From contig WRIZ01000001.1 in the NCBI GenBank assembly GCA_009782475.1, forward strand, positions 106,020 through 154,892: a DNA stretch of 48,873 nt. Reading direction: 5' to 3'. This DNA is from Oscillospiraceae bacterium. Lineage in GTDB: Bacteria > Bacillota > Clostridia > Oscillospirales > UBA929. A program made the position numbers and the translations under genes. The stretch's first letter is position 1. Each line of letters begins with the position of its first letter. The notes beneath the pieces were generated by a model. The model worked only from the letters and a program-made list of their open reading frames with translations, was not told the origin of the DNA and made no database searches. Positions 22,526 to 33,589 of the stretch are shown here, piece by piece.

Positions 22526-23785
22526 AAACGCTTTATTGGCTTCCAGCATTTCATCCAGCATCGGCTTTGCTTTGGCGTAATCGCCGATCAGCGGATGCGC
22601 CATCAGAGCGGCCAGCGCGGCGTCCCGGTCGCCGTTTACAGCGGCTTTGACGGTGAGTTTTTCATAGGCTTTCACAGCGCGCATCAGCCCTATGACGTAG
22701 CTGTTATACTCCTTGACCGGGAGCGGCGTGACGCCGCCGCGGCCGAGTTGGCACTTGAGCTCCACAACGTCGTCATCGTCCATAAACGGCACGGCTCTGT
22801 TGTTTTTGGCCGCCACCACATGGGTTTCGCCCTTATCGTTGAGAATGGAATCGGCCGCCGACATCGCCGCCGTTGAATAGAGGGCTCCGCCGCGTTTTTC
22901 AAGCTCGGGCGGCTTGACGGTCAAGGTTTCATCGGCGTATTGCTCCAGCAGCTTTTCTTCCAGCCCGAGGCAGACTTCGCCCCGGGTCTGTTCGGCGTCC
23001 CGGCATTTTTGAATTTGCGCCTCCCGGGTGTAGAAATAGCTGAGATAAGAGCTGGGGATATACGGCACGGCGCGCAGAAGAGCGGGATCGTACGCGATTT
23101 CCGGCACGTTCTTCATCGAAGCCCCGGCCTTGCCGCTCAACGCCGCCACAAGGTCTTCCGTTTCTCCGTGTTTGACGACGCTGGTGATCCAGCTCAGGTG
23201 GTTCAGCCCGACGTATTCATAATCAAACGCCGTTGTTTCAATGGTATCGGCGATCTCTTTCACCATATTGATGGCGCAGTTGCACAACCCGATCATGTTG
23301 AGTTTTGTTCGGTTCAAAACCGCTTCGGCGATGATGCCGGAGGGGTTGGAGAAGTTTACCAGCCAAGCACCGTCCGCCGAAAGCCGTTTCATCCGTTCGG
23401 CAATATCGAGAATGACCGGGACGGTGCGCAGGGCTTTCATAAAGCCGCCCGCGCCCGTTGTCTCCTGCCCCAAAAGCCCGTATTTCAAAGGGATTTTCTC
23501 ATCCCGTATCCGCGCCGGCATCTTCCCGACCCGTATCTGCCCGAAGACAAAGAACGCCCCGTCCAAAGCCCGGTCAAGATCGGCCGTTAAGATGACTTCC
23601 CCGCCGAATCCGCCCGCCGCGAGCTGGCGTTTGGCCAAGCTGCCGACGGTTTCAAGGCGTTTCTCGTCAATATCCATCAGCGCGACGCTGTCAAACGGCA
23701 GGGTCCCCCGCCGTGTGATCAACCCTTCGATCAGTTCAGGCGTATAGGTGCTTCCCGCGCCGATGATGGCGGCTTTCAAACCCAT
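22508..23785 (-). CDS. GH4 family 6-phospho-beta-glucosidase-like enzyme
   Basis: A 425-residue cytosolic enzyme. GH4 enzymes cleave glycosides by an oxidation-elimination route needing NAD+, Mn2+ and reducing conditions. The N-terminal Rossmann motif is IIGAGSTYTPELIEG. The metal-binding Cys (about C168, GLCNC) and His (H196, GLNHLSW) are present, as is NFSNPSGI near 144-151. Members that act on 6-phospho-beta-glucosides are usually paired with a PTS; no PTS gene is in this window, so a non-phosphorylated substrate or a distant PTS is possible. It is the last gene of the glycan locus, four bases after the MATE gene. Confidence 0.88.
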   Translation of the reverse strand: MGLKAAIIGAGSTYTPELIEGLITRRGTLPFDSVALMDIDEKRLETVGSLAKRQLAAGGFGGEVILTADLDRALDGAFFVFGQIRVGKMPARIRDEKIPLKYGLLGQETTGAGGFMKALRTVPVILDIAERMKRLSADGAWLVNFSNPSGIIAEAVLNRTKLNMIGLCNCAINMVKEIADTIETTAFDYEYVGLNHLSWITSVVKHGETEDLVAALSGKAGASMKNVPEIAYDPALLRAVPYIPSSYLSYFYTREAQIQKCRDAEQTRGEVCLGLEEKLLEQYADETLTVKPPELEKRGGALYSTAAMSAADSILNDKGETHVVAAKNNRAVPFMDDDDVVELKCQLGRGGVTPLPVKEYNSYVIGLMRAVKAYEKLTVKAAVNGDRDAALAALMAHPLIGDYAKAKPMLDEMLEANKAFLPNFS

Positions 23786-23789
23786 TGTG

Positions 23790-25115
23790 TTAGTCCCCTC
23801 TCGTTTTTTTCATGTTAAACCGATATGCCATCAGCAGCATTGCCACCGCCGGAAACCATCCGGCCGTGTCGGATAGCAAGACGCCCCATTCGCCCCAAAC
23901 CGGGGTGATGAACAACGCCGACGCCACCCGGGCGAAGAGCTCCGCAAAGCCGGACAGCATGGGGATAAGCGGTCTGCCGATCCCTTGAAGGGCGGAGCGG
24001 TAAAGGAAGAGCAGATAGAGCACCGGCATCCCCAGCGAAAGGACGTTGAGCTGCCTGACCCCGACATCCAGCACGGCTTTGACCTGCTCCGGGTCGCCCT
24101 CGATCATCAAGCTCAGGATAAACCGCCCGAACAGCAGGGTGAACCCTGAAATGATCACCGACGAGACCAGCATCAGCCGCAGCCCGGTGCTGACCCCCTG
24201 CTTGACGCGGTCGTTCCTGCCCGCGCCAAAGTTCTGCGCCACAAAGGTTGCCACCGCCGCCTCAAAGGCACCCGCCGCGATCACAAGCAGACTATACATC
24301 CGCTTGGCGGCGGCGACGCCCGCCACGAACTCCGGCCCGTAGCCGTTGGTATACCGCTGAACGATCAGCCCGCCCGTTTCAATGACGGCGTTGCGCATCC
24401 CCATCGGCAATCCGAGGCGGAGCAGCTCTTTGGCCGAACCGGCGTCCGGTTTGCGCCCGCAGCCTTTCAGCAATCCCGTTTTGACCAGGGCGCGGAGGCA
24501 GTAAGCGCAAGCCGACCCCTGCGCAAGCAGCGTTGCCGACGCGATGCCCGCGATGCCGAACGGTTTGACCAGCGCGAGGTCGAGTACGATGTTGAGAACC
24601 GACGCAAAAATCATCGCCAGCAGCGGCGTTTTGCTGTCACCCAACGCCCGCAGAGCCGCGCCCATTAGGTTAGAGGCGAAGAATACGGGCATCCCGCCGA
24701 TCAAAACGCGCAAACAAGTCGTCGCGCCGTCCAGCAGTTCGGGCGGCGTGTTGAGCAAAATGAGCAGCCCCCTGCTCCCGAAAACACCCGCCAAGCCGAT
24801 CAATAAACCGAGAGCCGCCGTCAGGTAAACGGATGAGACAAAGGTACGGCGCAGCCCTTCGGTATCTTTCGCGCCGAAACGCTGGGCAAAGACGGTGCCA
24901 AACCCCTGCGTGACCCCGAGGACAGTGCTCAAAACCAGCCAAAAGGTGCTGCCCGTCGCGCCGACGGCCGCGAACGCGTTGACGCCGAGCATCCGCCCGA
25001 CGATCGCGCTGTCGGCCAAAGAGTAGAACATTTGCAGCGCGTTGGCCAGCAGCAAAGGGATGGAGAATCGGATCATCAAACGGAGGGGCTTCCCCCCCTC
25101 CGTCATACGGATCAA
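23790..25115 (-). CDS. MATE-family efflux transporter
   Basis: A 441-residue membrane protein with twelve predicted segments in two similar halves, a hallmark of MATE transporters. N-terminal blocks are [37 protein letters not shown] and, later, [16 protein letters not shown]. Such proteins export cationic drugs or metabolites using Na+ or H+. The start overlaps the stop of the GH3 gene by four bases (25112-25115) and the GH4 gene starts four bases after its stop, so it is fully embedded in a sugar-use operon. A role in exporting a plant-derived aglycone or a metabolite of the locus is possible but is inference. Confidence 0.9.
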   Translation of the reverse strand: MIRMTEGGKPLRLMIRFSIPLLLANALQMFYSLADSAIVGRMLGVNAFAAVGATGSTFWLVLSTVLGVTQGFGTVFAQRFGAKDTEGLRRTFVSSVYLTAALGLLIGLAGVFGSRGLLILLNTPPELLDGATTCLRVLIGGMPVFFASNLMGAALRALGDSKTPLLAMIFASVLNIVLDLALVKPFGIAGIASATLLAQGSACAYCLRALVKTGLLKGCGRKPDAGSAKELLRLGLPMGMRNAVIETGGLIVQRYTNGYGPEFVAGVAAAKRMYSLLVIAAGAFEAAVATFVAQNFGAGRNDRVKQGVSTGLRLMLVSSVIISGFTLLFGRFILSLMIEGDPEQVKAVLDVGVRQLNVLSLGMPVLYLLFLYRSALQGIGRPLIPMLSGFAELFARVASALFITPVWGEWGVLLSDTAGWFPAVAMLLMAYRFNMKKTRGD

Positions 25116-27373
25116 GAGTTAAACTGCGCGTCGAGCATGGCCTGAAACCCCTCCAGCGTCGCATCGGGCTGCCCCATCATCAGAAAAGAGCGCATATTCA
25201 TATCCTGAAGCATTTTCATAAACATAAAGCCGATGGAACCCGGCTCCTCCCCGCTGTTTTCCGTTGTAAACTGCGGAGCCTGCGCGATCAAGCCCTTCAT
25301 AAACGCCTCGCCGCCCGGGAGTTTACATATATCTCGGAAGGGGGTGTTTACATCCACGCGGAAGGGAATCTGACCTGTCGAATTGACGGAAACCTCCGCC
25401 TCCAGCGCGGCGTCACGTGACGAACGAGCCGCCATAACGCGGTAGGTGCCGGAGAGGACATGCCAGTCGTGGATGGCTGCGTTGTAATAAGCGAAAGCCG
25501 TCTTATCAAGCCGGAAGGTTACCGTTTTCGTCTCACCGGGTTGTAAATAAACTTTCTCAAAACCGCGAAGCTCTTTCTCCGGGCGGATGACCCGCTCGTC
25601 CTTCTCCTTTGCCCCGGCGTAGAGCTGCACGATTTCCTTCCCGGCCGTTTTCCCGGTGTTGGTCACGTCAACCGAAACGGTCAGCGTTTGTGTATCGTCC
25701 ATCGACGGGGCGGACAGTTTTAGGTTGGAATAGTCAAATGTTGTATAACTAAGCCCGTGCCCGAAGGGAAAGAGGACGCCGGTCTCTTTGGCATCGTAAT
25801 ACCGATAGCCCACGAAAATCCCTTCGCGGTATTCGGCCACATCCCCCTCGCCGATGTAATAGAGGTAAGAGGGGTTGTCGCTCAGTTTTTTCGGAAAACT
25901 CTCGGCCAGTTTGCCGCACGGGTTGGAAGCACCGAACAGAATGTCGGCGACAGCCCCGCCGCCCGCCTGACCGCCCAAATACCCCTCCAAAACGGCTCCG
26001 GCCTTGCCGATCCACGGCATCTCCACCGGCGCGCCGTTGTGCAAAACGACAACCACATTGGGATTGACGGCGGCTACCGCTTCGATTAAACTGATATGCC
26101 CGCCGGGCAGCCGCATATGGTGGCGGTCAAACCCTTCCGATTCATATGCCGGGGGCAACCCGACGAACAGAACGCAAACGTCGGCTTCTTTGGCGGCGTT
26201 GACCGCTTGGGCTTGCAGGTTCGGGTCGGGTTGGTCACAGCTGTTGATGCTGTAGCCTTTGCTGTAGGTGACGTTGGCATATTCTTTTGAGGCTTCCAAA
26301 GCCGTCGTCATCATGATCGGGTTGACTTGCGAGCTTCCCGCTCCCTGATAACGCGGGTTCTCGGCAAACTCGCCGATGAAGGCGATTTTTTGACTTTTCT
26401 GCAATGGCAGTAATCCGTCGTTTTTGAGCAGCACCATCGACTCGGCGGCAATTTTGCGCGCCAAATCGTTGTGTTTCTCCCGATCAAACGAGGTTTTCGC
26501 GCCTTCCCGTTTCACGCGCTGTAAGAGGTTGAGAATCCGCTCCACCGCTAGGTCAAGGACGGCTTCGTCCAATTCGCCCGAACGGACGGCGGCAATGATC
26601 TTGTTATCGTTATAGTCGCTGTTGCTGGGCATTTCCAGCTCCAGCCCGGCTTTCAGCCCCTCGACGCGGTCGTTGACCGCCCCCCAGTCGCTGACAACCA
26701 AGCCCTCAAAGCCCCACTGCCCGCGCAGCAAATCGGTCAAAAGCCAATGGTTTTCCGAGGCATATTCGCCGTTGACCTTGTTGTAAGAACACATGACGGT
26801 GGCCGGTTGGGCTTCTTGAACAGCCTTTTTGAAAGCGGGGAGGTAGATTTCATGCAGTGTCCGTTCGTCCACCCGGGAATCGCTGGAAAAACGGCGGGTT
26901 TCCTGATTGTTGGCGGCAAAATGCTTCAAACTGGTGCCGACGCCTTTGGACTGCACCCCTTGAATGTGCGCCGAAGCCATCTCCCCGGCCAAATAAGGGT
27001 CTTCGGAGAAGTATTCAAAGTTGCGCCCGCAGAGCGGGGAGCGTTTGATGTTGACGCCGGGGCCTAAAAGAATGCTGACGCCTTCGGCGGCGCATTCGTC
27101 CCCCAGCGCTTCGCCCATCTCGCGCAAAAGGCCGCGGTCGAACGAGCAGGCCGACAGCGCGGCCGGCGGGAAACAGGTGGACGGCACGCTTTGCGCCAGC
27201 CCCAAATGGTCTGTCTCTCCCCCTTGTTTGCGCAGCCCGTGCGGCCCGTCGGTCATCATGACGGACGGAATGCCTAGCCGCTCAATGGATTTGGTTTCCC
27301 AAAACCCCAGCCCGGAGCAGAGCGACGCTTTTTCTTCTAAGGTCATTTGCGAAATGAGCTTTTTACTTTCCAT
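25112..27373 (-). CDS. Glycoside hydrolase family 3 beta-glucosidase/beta-xylosidase
   Basis: The frame is open to 27403, but the ATG at 27373 follows GGAGG and gives the standard N-terminus [18 protein letters not shown]. The product has 753 residues and no signal peptide, so it acts inside the cell on oligosaccharides. Domain order is the GH3 barrel (about 1-310) with nucleophile D229 ([17 protein letters not shown]), the alpha/beta sandwich (about 320-560), and a C-terminal fibronectin III-like domain (about 580-660). The blocks [23 protein letters not shown] and KHFAANNQE are typical of beta-glucosidases. It overlaps the upstream ATPase gene by 11 bases. Linkage preference (glucose, xylose or other) is not certain. 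Confidence 0.92.
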   Translation of the reverse strand: MESKKLISQMTLEEKASLCSGLGFWETKSIERLGIPSVMMTDGPHGLRKQGGETDHLGLAQSVPSTCFPPAALSACSFDRGLLREMGEALGDECAAEGVSILLGPGVNIKRSPLCGRNFEYFSEDPYLAGEMASAHIQGVQSKGVGTSLKHFAANNQETRRFSSDSRVDERTLHEIYLPAFKKAVQEAQPATVMCSYNKVNGEYASENHWLLTDLLRGQWGFEGLVVSDWGAVNDRVEGLKAGLELEMPSNSDYNDNKIIAAVRSGELDEAVLDLAVERILNLLQRVKREGAKTSFDREKHNDLARKIAAESMVLLKNDGLLPLQKSQKIAFIGEFAENPRYQGAGSSQVNPIMMTTALEASKEYANVTYSKGYSINSCDQPDPNLQAQAVNAAKEADVCVLFVGLPPAYESEGFDRHHMRLPGGHISLIEAVAAVNPNVVVVLHNGAPVEMPWIGKAGAVLEGYLGGQAGGGAVADILFGASNPCGKLAESFPKKLSDNPSYLYYIGEGDVAEYREGIFVGYRYYDAKETGVLFPFGHGLSYTTFDYSNLKLSAPSMDDTQTLTVSVDVTNTGKTAGKEIVQLYAGAKEKDERVIRPEKELRGFEKVYLQPGETKTVTFRLDKTAFAYYNAAIHDWHVLSGTYRVMAARSSRDAALEAEVSVNSTGQIPFRVDVNTPFRDICKLPGGEAFMKGLIAQAPQFTTENSGEEPGSIGFMFMKMLQDMNMRSFLMMGQPDATLEGFQAMLDAQFNS

Positions 27374-28223
27374 CAGCGGCCTCCGGCGGTTTTCTGAAAT
27401 CATAGCGTTTATTCCGGCTGAACTCCCAGGGGTCGTGGATTTTCGGCACGTCGGTCAGAAGCCGTTTGGTGTATTCCGCCTTCGGATTGAGGATGACCTC
27501 GTCGGCCGATCCGTATTCCACGAACCGGCCGCGCTCCATGATGTAGACCGAATCGGAGACATAGTAGGCAAGCCCGATGTCGTGGGTGATAAAAATGATC
27601 ATCATGCCCGTTTCCCGGCGCAAATCCATCAGCATGTCGAGGATGGTGGCTCTAGAGCAGGCGTCGATCATCGACGTAGGCTCATCGGCCAGCAGGATTT
27701 TCGGCTTGAGGAGGAAGATGCGGGCGATCATCAGCCGCTGCATCTGCCCGCCCGACAGCTCAAAGGGGTATTTGTTGGTCAGCTCCTCAAATTTGAGGTT
27801 GACAAAGCTGCAAGCCTCTGTCATCATCTCGATCTTTGTCTCTTTCGGCAGGCGGCGTCCGCCGCGCATGTTGATGCAGTCGAGCAGCACCGAGTCGATT
27901 TTATGAAAGATGTTGAAAGAAGAGAAGGGGTCTTGAAAAATGGCCTGTATGCCCTTCCAGTATTCCTTTTTCTTGCGGTGGGTGCGGATGTCGCGTTTTT
28001 GCCCCATAAAGGATATGTCGCCTTCGGTCACGCCGGTCAACCCCAGCAGCATCTTGACCAGCGTTGTCTTGCCGCTACCCGATTCCCCAACGATCGAGAT
28101 TAGCTCGCCCGTGTAGAAATCAAAATCCACATGGTCAACGGCCACCGTTTTCTTATCGCCGAAGCCGAACACTTTGGTGACGCCCGAACCGCTCAGGCAA
28201 AGCTCCCTCTTTTCACTGCTCAT
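27363..28223 (-). CDS. Oligopeptide/oligosaccharide-type ABC transporter ATP-binding protein (OppF-like)
   Basis: The ATG at 28223, with AGGGAGG before it, is preferred to codons further upstream that overlap the partner ATPase gene. The product has 286 residues. It shows Walker A GESGSGKT, the signature [15 protein letters not shown], Walker [10 protein letters not shown] and the switch His (FITHDIG). The C-terminus is short, without the iron-sulfur or oligopeptide extension of its partner. It forms the second half of a heterodimeric ATPase with the product of 28213-29223, with which it overlaps by 11 bases. In clostridia and Thermotogae many transporters of this class carry cello-, xylo- or mannooligosaccharides rather than peptides, and the surrounding hydrolases support that here. 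Confidence 0.9.
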   Translation of the reverse strand: MSSEKRELCLSGSGVTKVFGFGDKKTVAVDHVDFDFYTGELISIVGESGSGKTTLVKMLLGLTGVTEGDISFMGQKRDIRTHRKKKEYWKGIQAIFQDPFSSFNIFHKIDSVLLDCINMRGGRRLPKETKIEMMTEACSFVNLKFEELTNKYPFELSGGQMQRLMIARIFLLKPKILLADEPTSMIDACSRATILDMLMDLRRETGMMIIFITHDIGLAYYVSDSVYIMERGRFVEYGSADEVILNPKAEYTKRLLTDVPKIHDPWEFSRNKRYDFRKPPEAADGK

Positions 28224-29223
28224 GACCGTAAACCTCCCTGAGTTCGGTTTCGGGTACGATACAACGGCTGCCCCGCCCGTTCCCCAAATCCTCAAACGAA
28301 ACGGCCGTCATCCGGCATTGCGGCTTAACATACTTGCAGCGCGCCGCGAAACGGCAGCCTTCGGGCGGTTTTTTCAAGTTGGGCGGCGTGCCTGGGATGG
28401 CGGTGAGTTTGATGTCGCGCGTGCCGCCTTCGGGGACGAGGATGGAACCCATCAGCCCTTTGGAATAGGGGTGGACGGGGTCGAAGATCATCTGCTCGGC
28501 ACTCCCCTTTTCAACGATCTGCCCGGCGTACATGACCATGATGTCGTCGGTGACGTTGAAGAGCAGCGGCAGCTCATGGGTGATAAAGATCATCGACTTG
28601 ATATAGCCCAGCTCCATCAGGTCGTGGATCATTTTGATCACCATCTTTTGGCTGGTCACGTCAAGCGCGCTGGACGGCTCGTCGGCAATCAGCACTTTGG
28701 GCGAAAGGATGGTGGAAACGGCGATGACGGTGCGCTGCTTCATGCCGCCCGACAATTCCACCGCGTGTTTTTGCAGGGTCTGCGGCTCTAGGTTGAGAAT
28801 CTCAAACCGTTCCCGCGCCAAGTCGTAGATGTCTTTCTTGGTTGCTTTGGGATTGTGGGCGCGCACAACGTCCTCGATAAAGCGGATGATCTTCCGGGTT
28901 GGGTTGAGCGCGTTCATGGCCGCCTGCGGGATATAGGCGATTTCGGTGCCCAACACATTTTTGCGCACATCGTCGGGCTTCCGCCCGGAAATATTCTGCC
29001 CGTCGATGAGTATGTCGCCCTGAATGTAATGCAGCGGGGCGAAATAATAGCCCATCAGGCTGAGAGCCAGCGTCGATTTGCCGCAGCCGGATTCCCCCGC
29101 GATGCCGAGAGAACGCCCTTCCTCCACCTTGAACGATACATCGTTGACGGCGTAGACGCCTTCGCCGAAACGGGTGACGTATTTGGTAGACAGGTTGTTG
29201 ACTTCCATCATAATCTTTCCCAT
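28213..29223 (-). CDS. Oligopeptide/oligosaccharide-type ABC transporter ATP-binding protein (OppD-like)
   Basis: The ATG at 29223 is chosen (GGGGGG ten bases before); a TTG two codons upstream is less likely. The product has 336 residues with Walker A GESGCGKS, the Q-loop region [13 protein letters not shown], signature [14 protein letters not shown], Walker [13 protein letters not shown] and switch FITHELP. The C-terminal Opp extension has [17 protein letters not shown], with Cys residues typical of OppD/DppD. It works with the OppF-like protein to power the two permeases encoded just upstream. The gene follows the OppC-like permease with 15 bases between. Confidence 0.92.
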   Translation of the reverse strand: MGKIMMEVNNLSTKYVTRFGEGVYAVNDVSFKVEEGRSLGIAGESGCGKSTLALSLMGYYFAPLHYIQGDILIDGQNISGRKPDDVRKNVLGTEIAYIPQAAMNALNPTRKIIRFIEDVVRAHNPKATKKDIYDLARERFEILNLEPQTLQKHAVELSGGMKQRTVIAVSTILSPKVLIADEPSSALDVTSQKMVIKMIHDLMELGYIKSMIFITHELPLLFNVTDDIMVMYAGQIVEKGSAEQMIFDPVHPYSKGLMGSILVPEGGTRDIKLTAIPGTPPNLKKPPEGCRFAARCKYVKPQCRMTAVSFEDLGNGRGSRCIVPETELREVYGHEQ

Positions 29224-29238
29224 AATCAACAGCCCCCC

Positions 29239-30492
29239 TTAGTCCCGCAGCTGCGGGTTGAAAATCTGATCCAGCCCGGTGTTCATTAAGTTGAGAGAGA
29301 AGGAGATCAGCGCGATAACGATGATGACCGGATAATAGGCCCACCACGCGCCGCTGATATGCGCCGCCGATTTCATGATCGACCACTCCATCACCAAGCC
29401 GAGGGTGGCCGTGTCGGTGGTTTTCGGCCCCAACCCCAGCATGGATAACCCCGCTTCGGCCAAAATGGCGGAGGATATTTGCAGGATAAACGCCATGACG
29501 ACATAACTGGCAATATAGGGCAGGATGTCGCCTACCACGATGCGCGGCAGCGAGTGGCCGCTCAGCTTGCTCAAATTTACATGGTCGCGGTTCCGCAGGG
29601 AGATGACCTGCGCCCGCACCGAACGGGTCGTCCAAACCCAGGAAGTCAGGCCGATGACAATGGCCACCGTGGTCGCGCCCCTTCGGGATTGGTCGATGCT
29701 GTATGAGATTAGGATGAGCAGGATAAACCCCGGGATGACGGTGAACAGGTTGGTAAAAAACATAATGACGTCGTCGGCGATCCCGCCCAAATAACCGGCC
29801 AGCAGCCCTAAAAGAAGTCCGATCATGGTGGCAACAACGCCCGCGATCAGCCCGATCAGCAGGGATGTCCCGATGGCGGAAACCAGCTTTTTCAGCATAT
29901 CCGCGCCGAAGTTGTCGGTGCCGAGAGGGAGCCAAATCGTATTGGCCACGTCGCCGACGTTGACGTAATCGTTCTCTGTGACCATCTTCTTACGCACATA
30001 TTCATCGGTGCCCGGGTCGTATTGCAAAACCTCCAAATCCTCGGAGACGAAGATGCCCGCCAGTTTATTGTCCAACGCGGTATAGGCTCTCCGCTCGGCA
30101 ATCGTCTTGCCGATCTGATTCGCCGGGTCGTAGTTGTTCCACCAAAGAGCCATCAGGTCGTGCGTATCGTCAATATCAATAGAGTCTTCCGGCAACCCCA
30201 GGCGGGTTAAATAATCCTTGATCGTCTCCCGGTCTTCGGGGAAGAGTTTGCTGCCGATGCGCTTTTCCGCGGCGTCGGGCAGTTTGAAGACGAATGTCCT
30301 GTTGACATTCAGGCTGTCGTAGACCGAGACGTAGGTGCCGGGTTTGGTGAAGTTGTTCAGCCCGATCATGGCCAGCGGGTCGCCGGGGTTAAAGAGGGGA
30401 TAGAGGACGGTGAGGAGCAGGATAAAAGCGAAGATGATGAACCCCGCCAAAAACTTGCCCGGGCGAAACACTTGCCTCAGCGTGTTTTTCAT
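29239..30492 (-). CDS. ABC transporter permease (OppC-like) with large extracytoplasmic insert
   Basis: A 417-residue membrane protein, about 100 residues longer than ordinary OppC/DppC proteins. The first membrane segment (about 14-33) is followed by a soluble insert (about 35-200) that should lie outside the cell. The permease core with five more segments then runs from about 208 to 410. The core includes the binding-protein-dependent transport motif region ([20 protein letters not shown]) that docks with the ATPases. The insert is charged and contains [20 protein letters not shown]; it might contact the large solute-binding protein. It starts 15 bases after the OppB-like permease gene. Confidence 0.88.
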   Translation of the reverse strand: MKNTLRQVFRPGKFLAGFIIFAFILLLTVLYPLFNPGDPLAMIGLNNFTKPGTYVSVYDSLNVNRTFVFKLPDAAEKRIGSKLFPEDRETIKDYLTRLGLPEDSIDIDDTHDLMALWWNNYDPANQIGKTIAERRAYTALDNKLAGIFVSEDLEVLQYDPGTDEYVRKKMVTENDYVNVGDVANTIWLPLGTDNFGADMLKKLVSAIGTSLLIGLIAGVVATMIGLLLGLLAGYLGGIADDVIMFFTNLFTVIPGFILLILISYSIDQSRRGATTVAIVIGLTSWVWTTRSVRAQVISLRNRDHVNLSKLSGHSLPRIVVGDILPYIASYVVMAFILQISSAILAEAGLSMLGLGPKTTDTATLGLVMEWSIMKSAAHISGAWWAYYPVIIVIALISFSLNLMNTGLDQIFNPQLRD

Positions 30493-30507
30493 AAAATCAT
30501 CCCTCCC

Positions 30508-31515
30508 CTATTCATACTGCGAGGCCTTGATACGGGGGTCTATCAGGCCGTATATGATGTCCAAAATGAAAACGGTGGTCAATACCATCAGCGTGATGAT
30601 GAAGGTCGAAGCCGAAATCAGCGGGTAGTCGTTTTCCCGTATCCCTTGAAGCAGCGTTGTCCCGAGGCCGGGATAGGAGAAAACGATTTCGGCCACCATG
30701 GCGCCGCTGATCATGGTGCCGATGGAAAGGGCAAGCCCTGTGATTTGCGGCAGCATGGCGTTGCGGAAAACGTAGCCGACGATCTTCCGGTCTTTGATGC
30801 CCATATAGCGGCTGTATTTCACATAATCGGCGTTGAGCTCATAGATCGACATCGAGCGCATCCCCAAAGACTGCCCGCCGACTGAGATCAGGACGATCGA
30901 CCAAAACGGCAGATGGTAATGGCTGATGATTCCCGCGAAAAACTTCCAGCTCATATGCGGGATCATGCCCGGCGGATACCCGCCTTGGAAGGGGAACCAC
31001 TGGAGCCCGATCCCGAATATAACCAACAGGATGATGGCCATCCCGAACGCCGGGACGCCGCCGAGAAAGAGCATGGCGGGCATTAAAACCTTGTCAAAGC
31101 CCTTGCGTATATAGGCCGCCAGCGCACCGAGTATGTTGCCTAGGAACCATCCTACGATGATGGCGGGAAATTGCAATCCGATTGTCCAGGGCAGCGCGTT
31201 CCCGATCACTTCGGAAACCGGGATCGGGTAGCGGGAGAACGACAGCCCGAAGTCTCCCCGGAGGAGGTTTTTCACATAGATAAAAAACTGCTGTATCACC
31301 GGCTTGTCCAAGCCGAATGCGTTCTGATAATGCTCGTACATGGCCTGCGTGGCGGCCGGGTTGTTGGAACCCGCCCCCCCGATCTTCGAAACGATGCTGG
31401 CGATGGGGTCGCCCGGCATCAGGCGGGGCAGGATAAAGTTGAGTATAACAGCCGAAACCAGCGTGATGAGAAACCACAGTATCTTTCTGGTGAAGTATTT
31501 ACGGTACCCTTTCAC
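30508..31515 (-). CDS. ABC transporter permease (OppB-like)
   Basis: The start is taken as the GTG at 31515, nine bases after GGAGGG; a TTG at 31524 lies directly on that site and is unlikely. The product has 335 residues. It begins with the family's N-terminal segment ([27 protein letters not shown]) and has six membrane segments. The EAA-type docking loop is seen around [23 protein letters not shown]. With the OppC-like protein it forms the membrane channel of the oligosaccharide transporter. It lies downstream of the solute-binding protein gene after a hairpin that may lower its expression relative to that gene. Confidence 0.9.
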   Translation of the reverse strand: MKGYRKYFTRKILWFLITLVSAVILNFILPRLMPGDPIASIVSKIGGAGSNNPAATQAMYEHYQNAFGLDKPVIQQFFIYVKNLLRGDFGLSFSRYPIPVSEVIGNALPWTIGLQFPAIIVGWFLGNILGALAAYIRKGFDKVLMPAMLFLGGVPAFGMAIILLVIFGIGLQWFPFQGGYPPGMIPHMSWKFFAGIISHYHLPFWSIVLISVGGQSLGMRSMSIYELNADYVKYSRYMGIKDRKIVGYVFRNAMLPQITGLALSIGTMISGAMVAEIVFSYPGLGTTLLQGIRENDYPLISASTFIITLMVLTTVFILDIIYGLIDPRIKASQYE

Positions 31516-31541
31516 CCGAACCAACCCTCCAATTACAAGAG

Positions 31542-31577
31542 GGCGGCCATGCTTCTGTTTCCTGAAACATGGCCGCC
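31542..31577 (-). terminator. Intercistronic hairpin between solute-binding protein and permease genes
   Basis: GGCGGCCATG (31542-31551) and CATGGCCGCC (31568-31577) form a perfect 10-bp stem with a 16-base loop. There is no T-run after it on the minus strand, so it more likely stabilises the upstream mRNA or attenuates than fully terminates. This is common after solute-binding protein genes, which need more product than their permeases. Confidence 0.6.
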
Positions 31578-31591
31578 ACCGCTATTGAAAT

Positions 31592-33487
31592 TTAGCCTAC
31601 GAGCGTGAGGTTATAAAGATCGGCGATGCCGTAGCCGCTGATGCTGTTGTTGGGCGGTACGTTACGGCCGTCGTCCGACGAGGTGAAGCCCGTCCAAACC
31701 GATTCGTTTACGGTGTGGAACTTCTCGGGGCGGTACATCAGCGAGAAGGAAGGCACTTCGGTGAGATAAATCTCAACCAGTTTGGTGTAGTATTCCCTCA
31801 GTTTGGCCGCGTCGGTTTCCTGCGGGATGAGCTTCAGGATGTCGTCAACTTCGGAGTTGCTGTATTGACCGAAGTTGCCCGTCCAGTTGTTGTCGAGGTT
31901 GTTGAACTCGGAGCTCAGCAGGGCGCGGATGCGGCTGTAGGGCTGTGCCGGGGCGTTGCCCTGCGTGCTGAACATAAAGATGTCGAACTCGGTTTGGGAG
32001 GCGGAGGTCATGGTGACCTGATAGACCGACCAGTCGGTGAAATAGGTTTCCATTTCGATGCCGATCTTTTCGCCGGCGGCGGCCACGACGTACATGGCGG
32101 CTTCCCAGTCACTCCAGCCGGTGGGGCAGGAAACCTTGTAAGAGAGTTTTTCACCGTCTTTTTCACGGTAGCCGCTGTCGCCGATGGCGTAGCCGGCCGC
32201 GTCAAGCATAGCGTTGGCGCCGTCGATGTCGTTCCCGACCCATTGCAGAGCGGCGACGTCGGCTTTGTTATACATAGCCTGCTCGGCGGCCGACGGGTTC
32301 ATCAGCGAACGGGGAACATCTTTGAACGACGGGCTTTGGTTGGTCATGGCGTTGGCGAGGATCATGTCATAGTCAACCGAGATGGCGATGGCTTTGCGGA
32401 CGATCGGATCGTCAAGGCCGACTTTGGGGCTGTTCATGTTGAAATAGGCTGTGGGCATATTGGCGGCGATGTGATAGGGGGCGTCCGCCAAATAGGTGGA
32501 AACGGGCAGACCCTGTTCCGTCCACATCTTATAAGAGTTTTCGATATAGTTTTGGCTGACGTCGACTTCGCCTACGACGAAGACCGAGTCGCCCGCGGCG
32601 TTGCTTTCATAGAGGACGTTGCCGATATACTTGGGAGCGGGCAGTTTGCCCCACATCGAGGCGTCCTGTCCCCAGTAGCTGTCGTTGCGGGTGAGGATGA
32701 CTTTGTTGTCGTCCATGAAGAAGGGGCCGTAGGCGCCGGAATAAACGCAATCCTGACCTTTGTCGTTGGCGATGCTGTCTTTGTCGCCGCCGTTACGGTC
32801 AATCAGGGCTTCCAGCCATGCTTTGTTCAGGATATAGCGTTCGCCGAGATACTGGATCATCATATTGGCGTTAACGGGCTTGCCGTTTTCGACAACGGCT
32901 TTGATGACGACGGTGCTGTCGTCGGCCGCTACGACGTCGGCGATATACGGCGTCCAGTTGGCGTATCCGTCAGGCAGATAATTCACGCTGGCTTCCCAAG
33001 TGAAAGCGGCGTCGTGCGCGGTAACAGCCGAGCCGTCGTTCCATTTGGCGGCAGATTTGAGGGTGTAGGTCAGTTCTGTCCTGTCGGCGTTAAAACTGTA
33101 GCCGTCCACGCCGCCGTCGGCCAAAAGGGGATACATTTTGTTATCCAGGAAGTTGTACATATACGGGGTTTCCATCATGGGCAGCCGGGCGCCGTCGGCG
33201 GTCTGCTCGAAGGCCAAAGGGTTGTTCATGTTGCTGGAAAAAGCGTTCCAGCCAACCGAGGGGCCCCACTGGAAGCCGTTGAAATAGAGGGCTTCGTTAC
33301 GCGGAATATCGGTTGTGTCGCCGGAATCGGCGCTGGGGGGCGGGGCGGAGGTGTCGTTGGAGCTGGGGGTGTTTTCACCGGGGGGGTTGCTGTCTTCCGG
33401 GGAAGTGTCGCCGCCGCCGCAGGCCGCCATAAAGGCGAACAGCATCACGGAGACAAGTGCAAGTGCTAGCAGACGTTTTGTTTTCAT
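31592..33487 (-). CDS. Family 5 extracellular solute-binding lipoprotein
   Basis: A 631-residue lipoprotein: signal MKTKRLLALALVSVMLFAFM, lipobox FMAAC, then a Gly/Ser/Pro/Asp-rich linker (about 24-58). The mature part is the large three-lobed fold of SBP_bac_5 proteins. It includes the family region DGYSFNADRTELTYTLKSAAKWNDGSAVTAHDAAFTWE (in part: KWNDGSAVTAHDAAFT), and LNKAWLEALI. In peptide transporters this protein binds oligopeptides, but many homologues in fibre degraders bind beta-linked oligosaccharides; the GH2, GH3 and GH4 neighbours favour the second. It has its own promoter at 33552-33580 and a good ribosome binding site (AGGAGG). It feeds the permeases encoded downstream. Confidence 0.92.
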   Translation of the reverse strand: MKTKRLLALALVSVMLFAFMAACGGGDTSPEDSNPPGENTPSSNDTSAPPPSADSGDTTDIPRNEALYFNGFQWGPSVGWNAFSSNMNNPLAFEQTADGARLPMMETPYMYNFLDNKMYPLLADGGVDGYSFNADRTELTYTLKSAAKWNDGSAVTAHDAAFTWEASVNYLPDGYANWTPYIADVVAADDSTVVIKAVVENGKPVNANMMIQYLGERYILNKAWLEALIDRNGGDKDSIANDKGQDCVYSGAYGPFFMDDNKVILTRNDSYWGQDASMWGKLPAPKYIGNVLYESNAAGDSVFVVGEVDVSQNYIENSYKMWTEQGLPVSTYLADAPYHIAANMPTAYFNMNSPKVGLDDPIVRKAIAISVDYDMILANAMTNQSPSFKDVPRSLMNPSAAEQAMYNKADVAALQWVGNDIDGANAMLDAAGYAIGDSGYREKDGEKLSYKVSCPTGWSDWEAAMYVVAAAGEKIGIEMETYFTDWSVYQVTMTSASQTEFDIFMFSTQGNAPAQPYSRIRALLSSEFNNLDNNWTGNFGQYSNSEVDDILKLIPQETDAAKLREYYTKLVEIYLTEVPSFSLMYRPEKFHTVNESVWTGFTSSDDGRNVPPNNSISGYGIADLYNLTLVG

Positions 33488-33551
33488 TCAGATTTCCTCC
33501 TAATTTGATAGTTCCTCCCAAATATTACCTGGACGGAACAATATTAAATTT

Positions 33552-33580
33552 ATATTAACTCTTTCTTGCGGCATTGTCAA
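33552..33580 (-). promoter_or_regulatory. Promoter of the solute-binding protein and transporter operon
   Basis: On the minus strand TTGACA (33575-33580), a 17-base spacer and TAATAT (33552-33557), ending 65 bases before the start codon. It lies in the 102-base gap after the GH2 gene. Confidence 0.7.
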
Positions 33581-33589
33581 GAATTATTT

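Noticed and set aside
23790-25115. Drug-resistance gene call for the MATE transporter and for the APH-family kinase at 42755
   Set aside because: Both families are broad. Nothing in the residues or the context shows antibiotic specificity, so only the family names are given.
31715-33469. 584-codon open frame on the plus strand
   Set aside because: Antisense to the solute-binding protein gene, which has a signal peptide, family motifs, ribosome binding site and promoter. The antisense product is Val/Gly/His-rich and repetitive, a codon-bias artefact.
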